Shown here piece after piece: positions 6,827 to 15,381 of a stretch of 32,384 nucleotides of DNA. The translations under genes and the position numbers were made by a program. Position 1 is the first letter of the stretch; each line of letters opens with the position of its first letter. The notes beneath the pieces are model-generated. The model saw nothing but the letters and a program-made list of their open reading frames with translations. It did not search any database and was not told the origin of the DNA. The DNA comes from Flavobacteriales bacterium (GTDB lineage: Bacteria; Bacteroidota; Bacteroidia; Flavobacteriales_D; Sanyastnellaceae), in the NCBI GenBank assembly GCA_947464415.1, contig CANHWU010000012.1, forward strand, positions 1 to 32,384, written 5' to 3'.

Positions 6827-7249
6827 ATGGCATCAGAAAGAACATTGACTTTTTCCTCGGAGATTGAGAATATTCATCTTGCGGAGCAATTGATTGATGA
6901 TGTCTGCACCAACCATCAAGTAAAAGAAGAGTTTTTTGGCGAAATTCTTATTTCTTTGACAGAGGCGGTGAACAATGCCATTGTTCACGGAAATCGTTTA
7001 GATCCACAAAAACAAGTCACGATTCATTTCTGGGAAGACGGTAAGTCAATGTATTTTAATATTGAAGATGAGGGTCCTGGATTTGATTATAATAGTTTAC
7101 CAGACCCTACGAGCCCTGAGAACATTGAAAAGCCACACGGCAGAGGAGTTTTCTTGATGCGTCAATTGGCGGATACCTGTGATTTTGAAGACGGGGGCCG
7201 AATTGTCAAATTGTCTTTTGATGTAATTGGGAAGGCCGTGGAAGCCTAA
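6827..7249 (+). CDS. RsbW-like serine kinase / anti-sigma factor type ATP-binding protein
   Basis: A 140-aa single-domain protein of the GHKL ATPase fold (HATPase_c_2). The N box is LTEAVNNAIVHGN with Glu46 and Asn50, the G1 box DEGPGFD at 81-87, and the G2 box HGRGVFLM at ~104-111, so all ATP-binding motifs are intact. The family includes RsbW and SpoIIAB, which bind sigma factors and phosphorylate STAS antagonists. No sigma factor, STAS protein or PP2C phosphatase is in the window, so the partner is unknown. The ATG at 6827 is preferred over a TTG six bases earlier because the family starts close to the first beta strand. It follows the DUF4175 gene by 93 bases, and its TAA overlaps the stop of the convergent MOSC gene by 4 bases. 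Confidence 0.85.
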   Translation: MASERTLTFSSEIENIHLAEQLIDDVCTNHQVKEEFFGEILISLTEAVNNAIVHGNRLDPQKQVTIHFWEDGKSMYFNIEDEGPGFDYNSLPDPTSPENIEKPHGRGVFLMRQLADTCDFEDGGRIVKLSFDVIGKAVEA

Positions 7250-8031
7250 CCAAGATAGGTTTCTCCAATGGAAAGATTTCCTTTCCGGGTGACATAAAAC
7301 AACACTCCCAATTTTATACTATTTTCAAAGGTTCTGAAGGCGGCTAACGTTTTTAGAACATCGTTTCTCACCTCCCCATTTGAGGGGTCAACGTTCACCA
7401 TTTTACAGCGTCCACAAAGCTTAGCTTTTTGGAGGGTGACGTTTTCAAAAGACAAAATATCTAGATGATCTTCTTCAAAAGGAATGTTGGTTTCTATCAC
7501 GATATTAGGTCTGAAATAGCCGGCGTGGATGGTTGGATTCAAGTGTTCATTCAGAAAATTCAAAGAGGCGGTGCCGATGACATGAATGGGAAAGCTATCG
7601 GCCAATGAGGATGGAGTAAATGTCTCTTTTGGAGGGATGCGTTCTATCCGCGGAATGGAGAAATCTTGTTGAATCAATCGAACATTTTTGCCAAGAAAAG
7701 AGCTGAAAAAATCGTGGGCAGCAGCGCTTACTTCTCGGCCGGTTATAGGAGAGTTCCAAACTTTAGACTCAATGACAGTGGCGTTTTCTTCATATCGAAG
7801 ACGGATCATCAATTGTCCTCGATCACTTTCCACCACCAAATGATCATTTTCTAGGGAAACTTGTAGCAAAGCCAATTTTGGAAACGTTCTTCTGGTAATA
7901 AATTGGTTTTGTTCATCTACGAGCATCCAATTGCGGTCCAATGGCAATCCCGTATCTGTCACGACGGCTTGATGCAGCGCAATTCCGTTGAGTGATTTTA
8001 TAGGATAACAATAGAGTTCCTTCAGGTGCAT
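7246..8031 (-). CDS. MOSC domain protein (MOSC N-terminal beta barrel plus MOSC)
   Basis: A 261-aa protein starting MHLKELYCYPIKSLNG. The opening is the classic MOSC_N beta-barrel motif 'L..YPIKS..G' and supports the start at 8031, 14 codons after an upstream in-frame ATG at 8073. GLPLDRNWMLVD and FITRRTFPKLALL follow, as in the YcbX/mARC group. The C-terminal MOSC part contains GYFRPNIVIE and LCGRCKMVNVDPSNGEV, whose Cys in 'C.RC....VDP..G' is the likely molybdenum ligand or sulfur carrier. The C-terminal ferredoxin found in YcbX is absent. Such proteins reduce N-hydroxylated compounds or transfer sulfur with molybdenum cofactor; the precise reaction cannot be assigned. The gene is isolated and converges on the RsbW-like gene. 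Confidence 0.87.
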   Translation of the reverse strand: MHLKELYCYPIKSLNGIALHQAVVTDTGLPLDRNWMLVDEQNQFITRRTFPKLALLQVSLENDHLVVESDRGQLMIRLRYEENATVIESKVWNSPITGREVSAAAHDFFSSFLGKNVRLIQQDFSIPRIERIPPKETFTPSSLADSFPIHVIGTASLNFLNEHLNPTIHAGYFRPNIVIETNIPFEEDHLDILSFENVTLQKAKLCGRCKMVNVDPSNGEVRNDVLKTLAAFRTFENSIKLGVLFYVTRKGNLSIGETYLG

Positions 8032-8223
8032 GATGCTAATGTAGGACAAATTGATGGCAGAGAACCGCGGCAACTATTGTTTAAGCCGGCGTTGAAAATC
8101 GCTCTCTTATCGCCTCTGCGCTGCGCTCTTTGCGAGAAAGTACTTCACCCCTCGCAATAACAAGGAACAAAGAGTCTCCCTGAAACTCATCGATTATTGA
8201 AAATAACTTTCCAATTGGAATCC

Positions 8224-8889
8224 CTACACCACCCGCCCATCCATCATCTCAATGGTGCGATCACTGGCTTTTGCAAAATCATTGTCATGGGTCACGGCAA
8301 TGATCGTCTGTTGGTGCTCTTGCGAAAGCTCTTTCAGAATATCAAACACCACTTGTGTATTCTTGGAATCTAGATTCCCAGTGGGCTCATCGCCCATGAT
8401 GATCAAGGGATCATTGATCAACGCCCGTGCAATCGCCACTCGCTGTTGCTGTCCTCCCGATAATTTGGAGGCGGGCTTCAATGCCTGGTCCGCCAAGCCC
8501 AATAAGCGCAGCTTCTCCATCGCGCGATGCTCAATTTCTGCTGCCGACCACCTCCCCAATCGCAACGCAGGAATCATCACATTCTTCAAACAAGTGAAAT
8601 CGGAAAGCAAATAATGAAACTGAAAAACAAAACCAATCTTTTCATTGCGTATCGCGGCTAATTGATTCTGGTTGTATCCTGTGACAACCTCTCCATCAAT
8701 CGTTAGTTTTCCAGTGTAATCGGTATCCATCGTGGAAAGAATGTAAAGCAAAGTGGATTTCCCACAACCGGATTTCCCAACCAAGGTTAAAAACTCTCCT
8801 TTGTTCACCGTAAACGAAATATCATTCAGCACCTTGAACTCCACCGGATCATAGAACTTCTTTTCGATATTTTCTATCTTCAATATCAT
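8224..8889 (-). CDS. ABC transporter ATP-binding protein (MacB/LolD type)
   Basis: A 221-aa ATPase, the last gene of the efflux operon. Walker A is GKSGCGKST (38-46), the Q loop is around FVFQFHYLLSDFT, the signature is LSGGQQQR (143-150), Walker B ends IIMGDEPTGNLD with Asp167 and Glu168, and the switch His is His201 in AVTHD. Length and motifs match the ATPase that pairs with FtsX/MacB-type permeases such as LolD or FtsE. Its ATG overlaps the permease stop (ATGA at 8886-8889), so the two are translated together. It should bind the cytoplasmic face of the permease and power mechanotransmission rather than substrate passage through the membrane. Substrate is unknown. Confidence 0.93.
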   Translation of the reverse strand: MILKIENIEKKFYDPVEFKVLNDISFTVNKGEFLTLVGKSGCGKSTLLYILSTMDTDYTGKLTIDGEVVTGYNQNQLAAIRNEKIGFVFQFHYLLSDFTCLKNVMIPALRLGRWSAAEIEHRAMEKLRLLGLADQALKPASKLSGGQQQRVAIARALINDPLIIMGDEPTGNLDSKNTQVVFDILKELSQEHQQTIIAVTHDNDFAKASDRTIEMMDGRVV

Positions 8890-10109
8890 TTTCTAAAAAT
8901 GCTGACAGGATCCACTTTTGCTGCTTTTTTGGCGGGGATGTATCCCGCTAAAAAGGTGATGAAAAGCCCAATTAAGATTCCTCTTAAAAATACCCAAGGC
9001 TCGAAACGAATGGGGAAATATCCAATGTCTCCTCCAATGTACACATGTTGCAATGCTTGCACGAGAATAAGGGCAAAGACGACTCCCAAAATCACTCCAA
9101 TGGCTCCAATGGCCAGAGCTTGATATACGAAAATGCGCACCACATCTCGCCCATTGAATCCCATGGCTTTTAGAATGGCAATGTCATTGATCTTCTGACT
9201 CACCGTCATATTCAGAATATTGTAAATCCCAAAGCAGGAGACAATCAGCAAAGTAAAACTGATAAACGTGATGACAATCTTTCGCATGCGAGATGCGGCC
9301 ATATAAGCCTCGTTGGCGGCCTTCCAATCTTCTGCTTTATATCCTGTCAGCATACTTAATTCTGCCGCGATTTGTGGTGCTGTTTCAGGATCTTTTACAT
9401 TCACATTGATGTCGGTGACAAATACGCCATTTTCTTTCAGCATCTGTTGGGCAGTGGCGATATTGACATAGGATTTGCTTTTGTCTTCTTTGGAGTTGTT
9501 GGTTTTAAAAATGCCCACCACGGCCAATGTCATATTCACCCCACGGGAAGAGGTGATGTTGATGTGATCTCCCGTGATGATGTTCATTTTATCCGCAATC
9601 CCCGACCCGATGACGATGCCATTTTGGTTTTGTGCCAAGGCGTTGATATTTCCTTGCACCATGTAAGAAGCAATGTTGTACATCCGGTTGGCCTCATCAG
9701 GAGGAAAGCCAATGGTGGTGCCAGTAATTTGTGACTGGCCATTGTTGTAGAACACTGGGCAATTTACTTGTGGAAAGGCCACCGTAACGGCGGGGTGTTG
9801 CTTTACCAACTGCACATATTGAAGGGGGTTCTCAATGGTTACTTTGTTGGGTACTACTTTAGGGTTGATGATCAAGGTTCTTGTGGTGGTATCAGAGGAC
9901 AACGGTGCGCTCACCACATCATCTTTGTAAATTCGGATGTGCGGTGTTGACTTAAAAAAGGACTCTCCTGAAGCCCTGTCAAATCCCGCCGCCATGGAGT
10001 TCATGAACATGAAAATCGACATCCCTAAAAGAACTCCCAAAATGGCCACTACTGTCATCCGTTTGGAAGCCCAGAAATAAGTAAAGGCGATATTTCGATT
10101 GATGCGCAT
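8886..10109 (-). CDS. ABC transporter permease (FtsX/MacB type)
   Basis: A 407-aa inner-membrane protein with the four-helix MacB/LolC layout. TM1 is at ~18-38 (VVAILGVLLGMSIFMFM). A large periplasmic MacB_PCD domain spans ~40-270. Three C-terminal helices follow: IVITFISFTLLIVSCFGIY, a Gly/Ala/Val-rich segment after IFVYQALAIG, and GILIGLFITFLAGYIP. The coupling motif DIAILKAMGFNGRDV between TM2 and TM3 and the end GYIPAKKAAKVDPVSIFRK are characteristic. The gene lies one base after the adaptor gene and overlaps the ATPase gene by 4 bases. With the adaptor and TolC-like proteins it would form a MacAB-TolC-like pump moving substrate from periplasm to outside. Confidence 0.93.
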   Translation of the reverse strand: MRINRNIAFTYFWASKRMTVVAILGVLLGMSIFMFMNSMAAGFDRASGESFFKSTPHIRIYKDDVVSAPLSSDTTTRTLIINPKVVPNKVTIENPLQYVQLVKQHPAVTVAFPQVNCPVFYNNGQSQITGTTIGFPPDEANRMYNIASYMVQGNINALAQNQNGIVIGSGIADKMNIITGDHINITSSRGVNMTLAVVGIFKTNNSKEDKSKSYVNIATAQQMLKENGVFVTDINVNVKDPETAPQIAAELSMLTGYKAEDWKAANEAYMAASRMRKIVITFISFTLLIVSCFGIYNILNMTVSQKINDIAILKAMGFNGRDVVRIFVYQALAIGAIGVILGVVFALILVQALQHVYIGGDIGYFPIRFEPWVFLRGILIGLFITFLAGYIPAKKAAKVDPVSIFRK

Positions 10110-10110
10110 G

Positions 10111-11205
10111 CTATTTTTTCAATGGAACGAGAATATCATTTTCCGAAAGTCCCGACAAAATTTCTACCCACTCTGTGCTTCTGATCCCCACTTCTACGGA
10201 CTTTGGTTCCTTCTCTCCTTTGAGTTGTACGGTGTTTTGATAACTTAAATATTTTCTCGGAATCAACAAGGCGTTTTCCCTTGTAACAATATCAATATTG
10301 GCCTCAAGTCGGGTGCCGAGGATTCCAAAATCCAAGTTGTCTTTTAATACCACATCGCAGAGAAAAGATTGGGTAGCTTCATCATACAACGGATAAATGG
10401 TTGCAACAACGCCCTCTAGCACTTTTTCCTTGTTGACATTCAATTGAACATGTACCTTTTGACCGGGCTGTACTTTTCGAATACTATTTTCATCCACGTT
10501 GAGTTGAGCTACTATGGCTTGGGTAGAGGCCATTACGGCAATAACATCTCCTTTTTTGACGAAATCTCCTGCCCGTTTGCTGAGCTTTACAATAATGCCT
10601 TCAGAGAGCGCATTCACCTGATTGTACTGAGCGGTATTGGATTGAATCACCTGCTGGGCTTGTTGAGCAGCCAAGGTCAATTCAGCTTGTTGTTGCACCA
10701 GGGCTAATCTTTGTTGCGCTGCCACAAGATTAGATTTAGCCGTTTCGTAGCTGAGTTTTGCATTCTCCGCCTCTAGGGTAGAAACACTCTGGGTGGAGAC
10801 CAATTGTTGATAGCGCTGAAAATTTTTTTCCTCTTGCGCCATTTTTTGCTGTGCGATTGCTTCATTGGCTTTGGCCTCTTGAATGGCAGGAGCATTTTTT
10901 TGAGTGTTCAGCTGTGCAATCTGCAATTGCTTGGCCGCAGCAGAAGAAGAGGCCTCACTGGAAGTGTTATTGATTTCGGCAATCTTTTGTCCAAAGGAAA
11001 CAGCATCTCCTTCCTTAACGGCAATGGATTGAATATAACCCTCGGCTTGGGCAGTGAGATTGTATCGATCGATTGCAACAAGACTTCCTGCTGCAAAAAC
11101 AGTTTCTGTAATCGTATCGCGTTTAGGCTGGAACGACTCGTCCTTTCCCCCGCAACTCATCAGGGAAATGAACACTACAACATAAGTAAGAAGCTTAATC
11201 CGCAT
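10111..11205 (-). CDS. periplasmic adaptor (HlyD/MacA-type membrane fusion) lipoprotein
   Basis: A 364-aa protein when started at 11205 (MRIKLLTYVVVFISLMSCGG). This start gives a perfect lipoprotein signal peptide with lipobox SLMSC; an upstream ATG at 11259 would bury it. The first half of the lipoyl-like domain (IAVKEGDAVSFGQKIAEI) is followed by a long Gln/Ala-rich helical hairpin, ~80-195. The returning half (GIIVKLSKRAGDFVKKGDVI) then leads to the beta-barrel domain and a membrane-proximal end. This is the MacA/AcrA architecture, linking the permease to the outer-membrane channel. The start overlaps the TolC-like gene by 11 bases. Confidence 0.92.
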   Translation of the reverse strand: MRIKLLTYVVVFISLMSCGGKDESFQPKRDTITETVFAAGSLVAIDRYNLTAQAEGYIQSIAVKEGDAVSFGQKIAEINNTSSEASSSAAAKQLQIAQLNTQKNAPAIQEAKANEAIAQQKMAQEEKNFQRYQQLVSTQSVSTLEAENAKLSYETAKSNLVAAQQRLALVQQQAELTLAAQQAQQVIQSNTAQYNQVNALSEGIIVKLSKRAGDFVKKGDVIAVMASTQAIVAQLNVDENSIRKVQPGQKVHVQLNVNKEKVLEGVVATIYPLYDEATQSFLCDVVLKDNLDFGILGTRLEANIDIVTRENALLIPRKYLSYQNTVQLKGEKEPKSVEVGIRSTEWVEILSGLSENDILVPLKK

Positions 11206-12487
11206 TGTTGATCGAGATTTTATTTTTTTGAAAAATGATATTGACTTGAGCATTGGCACAGTCTATTTCTGAGCTCAACACCTTCTTTTGCACTTGTAAA
11301 AATTGATAGAGCGACATTACATCCTTATCAAATAATTCCTTCGAATGGAAATAACTATTGCGATCCAAATTCAATATTTCAATAGCGGACTTATAATCCT
11401 CCAGAGCTTTTTGGTAATCCGCACTCGCTTGCTGATTGCGAATAATAGTGTTGCGTTTTTCCTCATCCAATTGAAGGGCGAGCATTTCTGCATTGATTTT
11501 TCTTGATCGGACATTGGTGTATTTAACCGCATTGGTAGGAAAATCCCAAGTCAATTTCATTCCTATAAAACTGCTGTAAATCCATCTATTGTTGGGGTCG
11601 GCCCATTTGAGGTTACTGTTGTTTTGATAGGCCAGCGACGATTGAAATGCCAACACCGGGAGTTGATCATAAAAAGCAGAACGCTGATTCAATACAGCGT
11701 ACTGGTATTGCATCATCGCTTTTTTGAGTTCCGCATCGCCCATGGAAATGGCTTTATCCTCCCATACCATCGTCACATTCCCCGATTCAACACCCACCTC
11801 CTTTTGACAAATCCCGGATAGGCTTCGCAACTGATTGGCGAGCGCACTTTGTACACTGCGCAGAAGATTTTGTTGTTGCAACCAATTGACTTGGGCATCA
11901 TTGAGCTCTTGAATGCGCGCGAGTCCTTGTTGATTTTTGTTCTTTAAGATGGTTACCAATGAATCCGCCATTTGAACAAAACGAATGGCGATTTTCTCCT
12001 GCTGTTGGTACATCAAAATATTACAGTACAAACCATTTGCCTGCTCTAATAATTTCTTTTTATTGACCGCTATTTCGGATTTAACAAGATCTTTATTGGC
12101 CTTTGCCGTCTTCACATCTTGCCACTTCGCCACATTGATAATGTCAAATTGTGGAGCCGCGGTAAAAGAGGTGATGTATTGTTGCCCCAAGGTAATCTCC
12201 CTGAAAGAACCAGCAGGTCCACCAAAGGCTTCTCCAGGAATAAAGTTGACCGGTAAATTGGTATTATTGATCGCGCTTCCTGTCAAAGGAATGCGTGGAT
12301 TAAAAATATTGGCTACCGCCGCTTGCTCCGTCAGCTCTGCAAGTTCCAATTGTTTGTTACCCACCTTCTCCACTACTGATTGAGTTTGCACAAATTGGCA
12401 TAATTCCTCCCAAGAGTGAAAGACGGTGTTTTGTCCCCATAATGAGGAAACTGTGGTAATAAAATACAAAATAAAAATGTACTTCAT
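11195..12487 (-). CDS. TolC-family outer membrane efflux protein
   Basis: A 430-aa protein with a signal peptide (MKYIFILYFITTVSSLWGQ) when started at 12487. That ATG forms an ATGA overlap with the tetR stop, which decides the start over the ATG at 12511. The body has the long alternating helices of the outer-membrane efflux protein family. Segments around LELAELTEQAAVANIF, GLARIQELNDAQVNWLQQ and QASADYQKALEDYKSAIE alternate with short beta-like stretches, for example SFIGMKLTWDFPTN. As a trimer it would form the outer-membrane duct for the ABC permease and adaptor encoded next. Being second, directly after the regulator, it would be tightly co-regulated with the pump. Confidence 0.9.
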   Translation of the reverse strand: MKYIFILYFITTVSSLWGQNTVFHSWEELCQFVQTQSVVEKVGNKQLELAELTEQAAVANIFNPRIPLTGSAINNTNLPVNFIPGEAFGGPAGSFREITLGQQYITSFTAAPQFDIINVAKWQDVKTAKANKDLVKSEIAVNKKKLLEQANGLYCNILMYQQQEKIAIRFVQMADSLVTILKNKNQQGLARIQELNDAQVNWLQQQNLLRSVQSALANQLRSLSGICQKEVGVESGNVTMVWEDKAISMGDAELKKAMMQYQYAVLNQRSAFYDQLPVLAFQSSLAYQNNSNLKWADPNNRWIYSSFIGMKLTWDFPTNAVKYTNVRSRKINAEMLALQLDEEKRNTIIRNQQASADYQKALEDYKSAIEILNLDRNSYFHSKELFDKDVMSLYQFLQVQKKVLSSEIDCANAQVNIIFQKNKISINNAD

Positions 12488-13122
12488 GGTTTTAAACTTT
12501 GAAGGATCCATTTCGTAACATAATCTCTTCGTGACTTAATAAAACGATCATATTCTTTATAGTCTGTATCTCCGATCATTTGTAATAACGGCGATGCCAT
12601 AAAAGGAAATATGGTTAGGCTCATGATGTTAGTAATAAGCCAGAGGACCGGTCTTTTTGCGTATTTCCCTTTTTTTATTCCTTCTTGATATTGAGTAGCA
12701 AAGACAGATTCGTTGAATATTTTTTTTAGCCCCATCGCTTTGAGCATAACGGCATGATTTCCTTGTCTTAATTCATTCAGGACGAACAAAGGAATACCAG
12801 GTTTTTCGGTAAGGAGCGAGTGATAAGAAAGCACTACGTTTTCTACTTTCTTTTCCAATGATGTTTTTTCATCGTTCATTGTAATGACCATGGCTTGCAT
12901 AAACTCATCCATGGTGTGCAAAAGAATGATTTCAAATAATTTCTCTTTACTTCGGAAGTAATAGTTAAGCAATGCAAGGTTGATTCCGGCTGCTTCCGCG
13001 ATATCACGAGTGCGCGTAGCGGCATATCCTTTGGCTTGAAAAATATTGATGGCGGCCGCAATGATTTTTTGCTCGGTCCCGATGGTTTTCTCCTCATGTT
13101 GAATCAGCTTCTGCTTTTTCAT
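12484..13122 (-). CDS. TetR/AcrR-family transcriptional regulator of the efflux operon
   Basis: A 212-aa repressor-type regulator. Residues ~16-62 are the TetR_N three-helix bundle (EQKIIAAAINIFQAKGYAAT, then the helix-turn-helix RDIAEAAGINLALLNYYFRSK at ~39-59). The rest is a helical ligand-binding domain with no recognisable specificity. It is the first gene of the operon and overlaps the tolC-like gene by ATGA. A perfect palindrome lies 38 bases upstream of its start, so autoregulation through that site is likely. The family normally represses and releases on binding the pump's substrate; here the inducer is unknown. Confidence 0.93.
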   Translation of the reverse strand: MKKQKLIQHEEKTIGTEQKIIAAAINIFQAKGYAATRTRDIAEAAGINLALLNYYFRSKEKLFEIILLHTMDEFMQAMVITMNDEKTSLEKKVENVVLSYHSLLTEKPGIPLFVLNELRQGNHAVMLKAMGLKKIFNESVFATQYQEGIKKGKYAKRPVLWLITNIMSLTIFPFMASPLLQMIGDTDYKEYDRFIKSRRDYVTKWILQSLKP

Positions 13123-13150
13123 GAGGCGAAGGTAAAACTAAACGGTTGTG

Positions 13151-13182
13151 TTAATCAATGACTTTAATCATTTGATTAAAGT
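13151..13182. promoter_or_regulatory. palindromic operator upstream of the tetR-efflux operon
   Basis: ACTTTAATCA (13161-13170) and TGATTAAAGT (13173-13182) form a perfect 10-bp inverted repeat with a 2-bp spacer. A third TTAATCA half-site lies at 13151-13157. The length and symmetry suit a TetR dimer or two overlapping dimers. On the minus strand, possible promoter elements lie between the palindrome and the ATG (TTG at 13158-13156, TAGTTTTA at 13140-13133), although their 15-base spacing is short. The palindrome also contains the last Leu codon and the TAA of the DUF1653 gene. Confidence 0.65.
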
Positions 13183-13397
13183 TTTTGAAATCGAGGAAAT
13201 TCAACGCCATCTATCTCACACACATCCTGCCACATGCTCAAAGGACGGGCATACACACTGCCAAATGGAATGCTCTTGTAAATCACCATCGCCTCTTGCG
13301 TTTCGCTATGATTGGCTAAAGTGATGATCTCATAGACTCCGCCTTTGTAATGTTGCCAGCGCTCACCCGGCATGGGATATAGAATTCTTTTTTTCAT
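13176..13397 (-). CDS. DUF1653 domain protein
   Basis: A 73-aa protein covering one DUF1653 domain. The diagnostic phrases are [21 protein letters not shown], then [22 protein letters not shown] and VEFPRFQKL. The family is a small beta-barrel-like domain of unknown function found across bacteria, often as a stand-alone protein. Its ATG overlaps the rnhB stop (ATGA at 13394-13397), making it the last gene of a glycosyltransferase-rnhB-DUF1653 unit. Its 3' end lies in the operator of the efflux operon. Confidence 0.85.
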   Translation of the reverse strand: MKKRILYPMPGERWQHYKGGVYEIITLANHSETQEAMVIYKSIPFGSVYARPLSMWQDVCEIDGVEFPRFQKL

Positions 13398-13975
13398 GTA
13401 ATGCTCATTTTAAATGTTAGTCTATGGTGTGGTGTTACTCCCATTGCCGCAATGGCCTTTTTATGTTGAAGGGTAGGATATCCCTTGTTCTCCTTCCATC
13501 CATATTCTGGAAACAATGAATCCAATTGCATCATGCACTCATCGCGATGGGTTTTAGCTAAAATGGATGCTGCTGCAATGCTGCGGAATAAACTATCACC
13601 TTTTACAATGCACTGATGGGGAATGCCCCAATAGGGCTTGAATCGATTGCCATCTATCAACAGCAATTCCGGCTTCACCTTGAGTTGGTCCACACAACGA
13701 TGCATGCCAATAATCGAGGCATTCAAAATGTTGATTTGATCAATTTCCTGAGGGGAAACAGCGGTTACCGCCCATGCGACGGCCTCTTTTTCTATGATGG
13801 GACGAAGCTCTTCTCTTTGTTTTTCTGTGAGTTGTTTGGAATCGTTGAGCCAAGGGTGTGAAAATCCTTCAGGTAAAATCACTGCGCTGGCAAAAACAGG
13901 ACCGGCCAAACAACCTCTGCCGGCCTCATCGCAGCCCGCCTCTATGAACTGCTTACTCCACCTGGCCTTGAGCAT
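13394..13975 (-). CDS. rnhB: ribonuclease HII
   Basis: A 193-aa enzyme of normal length that removes RNA from RNA-DNA hybrids, including single ribonucleotides misincorporated in DNA. The catalytic carboxylates are all visible: Asp16 and Glu17 in the GCDEAGRG motif, Asp108 in LLLIDGNRF and Asp145 in AKTHRDECM. Other hallmarks are [24 protein letters not shown] and [10 protein letters not shown]. The start MLKARW places the first catalytic motif at the usual distance. The gene overlaps the end of the glycosyltransferase gene by 23 bases and the DUF1653 gene by 4. Confidence 0.96.
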   Translation of the reverse strand: MLKARWSKQFIEAGCDEAGRGCLAGPVFASAVILPEGFSHPWLNDSKQLTEKQREELRPIIEKEAVAWAVTAVSPQEIDQINILNASIIGMHRCVDQLKVKPELLLIDGNRFKPYWGIPHQCIVKGDSLFRSIAAASILAKTHRDECMMQLDSLFPEYGWKENKGYPTLQHKKAIAAMGVTPHHRLTFKMSIT

Positions 13976-15098
13976 CTGAAATGGTGTTTAAAATACTTTG
14001 CCACATCCCTTCCGCGGCTTTTTTCCAGGTGTATTGTTCCTTTCTGTGCCAACCACCTTCAACACATTTTTCTCTTCGCTGAATTTCGCTTGCAAATAAT
14101 TTCATTTGTTCTGTCATGTCACTCACGGAGTGATTGTTGGCATAAAACACAACTTTCCCTCCAATCTCTTGCAAAGCGGAATTCTGAGCGGTCAATACCG
14201 GAACCCCGCAAGCAAAGGCTTCTACCAATGGAATCCCGAAACCTTCATAATGACTCAACAACAACAGCCCTTCAGCACCCGCAATCGCTTGGTACAATAA
14301 AGCCCCCTCCAATCTGCCTGTCGCATGCACGCGATGAGCATTGCGCATCCCAGCGATCCATTGTGCGGCACCGGCATGGTCAAACAATGGTGTACCCACT
14401 AAAACCAAGTCAATGTCCGATACCGATTGCTGACAGAACTGGTCAAACGCGGCCAACATCCCTTGAACATTCTTTCGGGGGTGAATAGATCCGACATATA
14501 CCCAATAGCGCTTTCCTTTGGCAAAACGATTTCGAGCGTTTTGTTTTTCGGCTTCTTCCAATGGCAGGGCCTCCTCTGAATATCCATTGCACAACACATC
14601 TATCTTATTGCCCGATAAAGAATAGGTGTCAATCAAATCTTGTTTTGAAAACTCACTCACGGTAGCAATACGATCGGCCTTGCGCACAATTTGTGGGGTA
14701 TGACGATTCCAGTATTGAGCATACTTCGTAGGCAAGTATTGGGGAAAATGAACAAAATTCAGGTCGTGAATGACCGTCAATTGAGGACAAGGACATCGCA
14801 AACTGCCATGACCATCAGGCGAAACAAAAATATCCGCCTTGATTTTTTTCAGCAATCGTGGCAAAGAATAGTCAAACCACCAATCAAACAACCAAGGGCG
14901 TCGGGCCGGAGGAAATAAACGATGATGGACTACATTCGAGTGCTCACCGATCACAGAAAAGTCACCGTGGTCATAAATCAAATGAAACTTATGTTCCGGA
15001 AATCGCTGGATCAGTTTTAATAAAACTTGATGCGTAAAAACACCAATTCCCTCCATTTGGAGCGGCTTGAGCAATCGAGTATTAATAGCAATGATCAT
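13953..15098 (-). CDS. glycosyltransferase, GT4-like (GT-B fold)
   Basis: A 381-aa protein starting [19 protein letters not shown]. The ATG at 15098 is chosen because an ATG at 15113 would add MAFLL from inside the rpmH terminator stem. The N-terminal acceptor domain contains the sugar-transferase phrase [16 protein letters not shown] followed by [16 protein letters not shown]. The C-terminal donor domain has [18 protein letters not shown] and the EX7E motif in [18 protein letters not shown]. This resembles mannosyl or glucosyl transferases (GT4) that build surface polysaccharides or glycolipids from nucleotide sugars. No other polysaccharide gene is near, so donor and acceptor are unknown. 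Confidence 0.9.
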   Translation of the reverse strand: MIIAINTRLLKPLQMEGIGVFTHQVLLKLIQRFPEHKFHLIYDHGDFSVIGEHSNVVHHRLFPPARRPWLFDWWFDYSLPRLLKKIKADIFVSPDGHGSLRCPCPQLTVIHDLNFVHFPQYLPTKYAQYWNRHTPQIVRKADRIATVSEFSKQDLIDTYSLSGNKIDVLCNGYSEEALPLEEAEKQNARNRFAKGKRYWVYVGSIHPRKNVQGMLAAFDQFCQQSVSDIDLVLVGTPLFDHAGAAQWIAGMRNAHRVHATGRLEGALLYQAIAGAEGLLLLSHYEGFGIPLVEAFACGVPVLTAQNSALQEIGGKVVFYANNHSVSDMTEQMKLFASEIQRREKCVEGGWHRKEQYTWKKAAEGMWQSILNTISDAQGQVE

Positions 15099-15102
15099 CA
15101 AC

Positions 15103-15125
15103 AAAAAAGCCACGCGGTGCGTGGC
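15103..15125 (-). terminator. Rho-independent terminator of rpmH
   Basis: GCCACGC (15109-15115) and GCGTGGC (15119-15125) form a perfect 7-bp GC-rich stem with a 3-base loop. On the minus strand it is followed by six T. It lies 24 bases after the rpmH stop and immediately before the glycosyltransferase start, so it should separate the two transcription units. Confidence 0.8.
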
Positions 15126-15149
15126 AATTTAGTCAATATTGTGAAAGGA

Positions 15150-15320
15150 TTATAAACGAACAATTCCTTTGTGACGACGCTCATCAGAAACGGTCAACTT
15201 CTTACGTCCCTTGCGACGACGAGAACTCAAAACACCGCGTCCTGCAGCATCTGCCATTCTTTTGCGGAAACCATGCTTGTTTCTACGCTTTGTATTCGAG
15301 GGTTGGTAAGTACGTTTCAT
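15150..15320 (-). CDS. rpmH: 50S ribosomal protein L34 (bL34)
   Basis: A 56-aa basic protein starting [18 protein letters not shown] and continuing with [20 protein letters not shown] and [16 protein letters not shown]. The N-terminal MKRTYQPS and the NKHGFRKRM and GR.VL..RR.KGR.KL signatures identify bL34 unambiguously. It is part of the large ribosomal subunit. The C-terminus carries a few residues more than the shortest homologues. It is a single-gene unit with a strong consensus promoter upstream and a clear terminator downstream. No dnaA or rnpA lies beside it, unlike in many other phyla. Confidence 0.97.
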   Translation of the reverse strand: MKRTYQPSNTKRRNKHGFRKRMADAAGRGVLSSRRRKGRKKLTVSDERRHKGIVRL

Positions 15321-15346
15321 AATAGTAATTGTTTTTAAACGGGTGG

Positions 15347-15376
15347 CAAATATACGATTTTTTCAACAATTTGCAA
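15347..15376 (-). promoter_or_regulatory. promoter of rpmH
   Basis: On the minus strand TTG (15376-15374), a 19-base spacer and TATATTTG (15354-15347) match the Bacteroidota vegetative consensus exactly. The start codon is 26 bases further on, giving a leader of about 20 nt. It is the best promoter in the window and serves as an internal reference for the others. Confidence 0.75.
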
Positions 15377-15381
15377 GTCCC

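Noticed and set aside
8209-8220. Perfect 12-bp palindrome TTCCAATTGGAA just after the ABC ATPase stop
   Set aside because: It is AT-rich without a T tract, so it is a poor terminator, and no promoter lies nearby for an operator. Probably chance.
8032-8223. 192-base gap between the MOSC gene and the end of the efflux operon
   Set aside because: No open frame with a plausible start, no RNA fold and no clear terminator was seen; it appears to be simple intergenic DNA.
14090-14488. Plus-strand open frame of 132 codons opposite the glycosyltransferase
   Set aside because: The minus strand encodes an intact glycosyltransferase with conserved motifs; the plus frame has no recognisable features.
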